5,640 nucleotides of DNA, taken from contig CAZFCK010000277.1 of assembly GCA_964517355.1 (NCBI GenBank), positions 1 to 5,640 of the forward strand. The letters are read 5' to 3'. The translations under genes were made by a program, and so were the position numbers. The notes beneath the pieces are model-generated. The model searched no databases and was not told the origin of the DNA. It saw only the letters and a list, made by a program, of their open reading frames with translations. Position 1 is the stretch's first letter; the number at the start of each line of letters is the position of its first letter. This DNA comes from CAZFCK01 sp964517355 (GTDB taxonomy: Bacteria > Desulfobacterota > Desulfovibrionia > Desulfovibrionales > Desulfovibrionaceae). Shown here in pieces: positions 5,631 to 5,640 of this stretch.

Positions 5631-5640
5631 GAGCATCTCA
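5629..5640 (+). repeat. Start of a further tandem repeat copy, cut by the window edge
   Basis: TAGAGCATCTCA repeats the first 12 bases of the preceding copy exactly and shares its terminal TA, giving a tandem period of 103 bp. It may be another full copy or just a first hairpin like that at 211-247; the window ends before this can be seen. Confidence 0.7.

Noticed and set aside
1875..5640. CRISPR array or attachment sites formed by the repeats
   Set aside because: The copies are dispersed, differ in sequence and orientation, and are not separated by regular spacers. No cas or integrase gene is present.

Overview
The window reads as ordinary chromosomal DNA of moderately high GC with AT-rich intergenic spacers. 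The mix of genes suggests a Desulfovibrio-like sulfate- or sulfite-reducing bacterium (Desulfovibrionaceae): a sigma-54-type response regulator, a TSUP anion permease with a FadR-type regulator, a large surface lipoprotein esterase, and short palindromic intergenic repeats. This lineage call is an inference from gene content and style only; no rRNA or marker gene is present.

Layout. Positions 1-244 hold no gene I can support. They contain a small GC-rich hairpin, a good sigma-70-like promoter reading leftward out of the window, and a 37-bp palindromic repeat that overlaps the stop codon of the next gene. On the minus strand, a GntR/FadR-family regulator (1785-1072) is followed 29 bp later by a TSUP (TauE/SafE) permease (1042-245), forming a likely two-gene operon. 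Two copies of a TGGTTGAACCA palindrome lie just upstream of the regulator; one overlaps the predicted -10, so the regulator probably controls its own operon.

The divergent spacer 1786-2117 holds this control region, a 105-bp three-hairpin repeat (1875-1979), and a featureless leader for the next gene. On the plus strand, a 457-residue NtrC-type response regulator (2118-3491: receiver, AAA+ sigma-54 activator, Fis-type helix-turn-helix) is followed after 87 bp by a 635-residue predicted outer-membrane lipoprotein with a C-terminal alpha/beta-hydrolase (lipase/esterase) domain (3579-5486). The window ends in a second full 105-bp repeat and the first 12 bases of a further tandem copy.

How the parts may work together: the GntR-type protein probably senses a small carboxylate and derepresses the permease. 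The NtrC-type activator has no partner kinase in view; its position suggests, but does not prove, a link to the lipase gene. The most notable non-genic signal is the repeat family. It occurs as two full copies, one short inverted copy and a partial copy, has TA at both ends and imperfect terminal inverted repeats, and shows compensatory changes that keep its stem paired.
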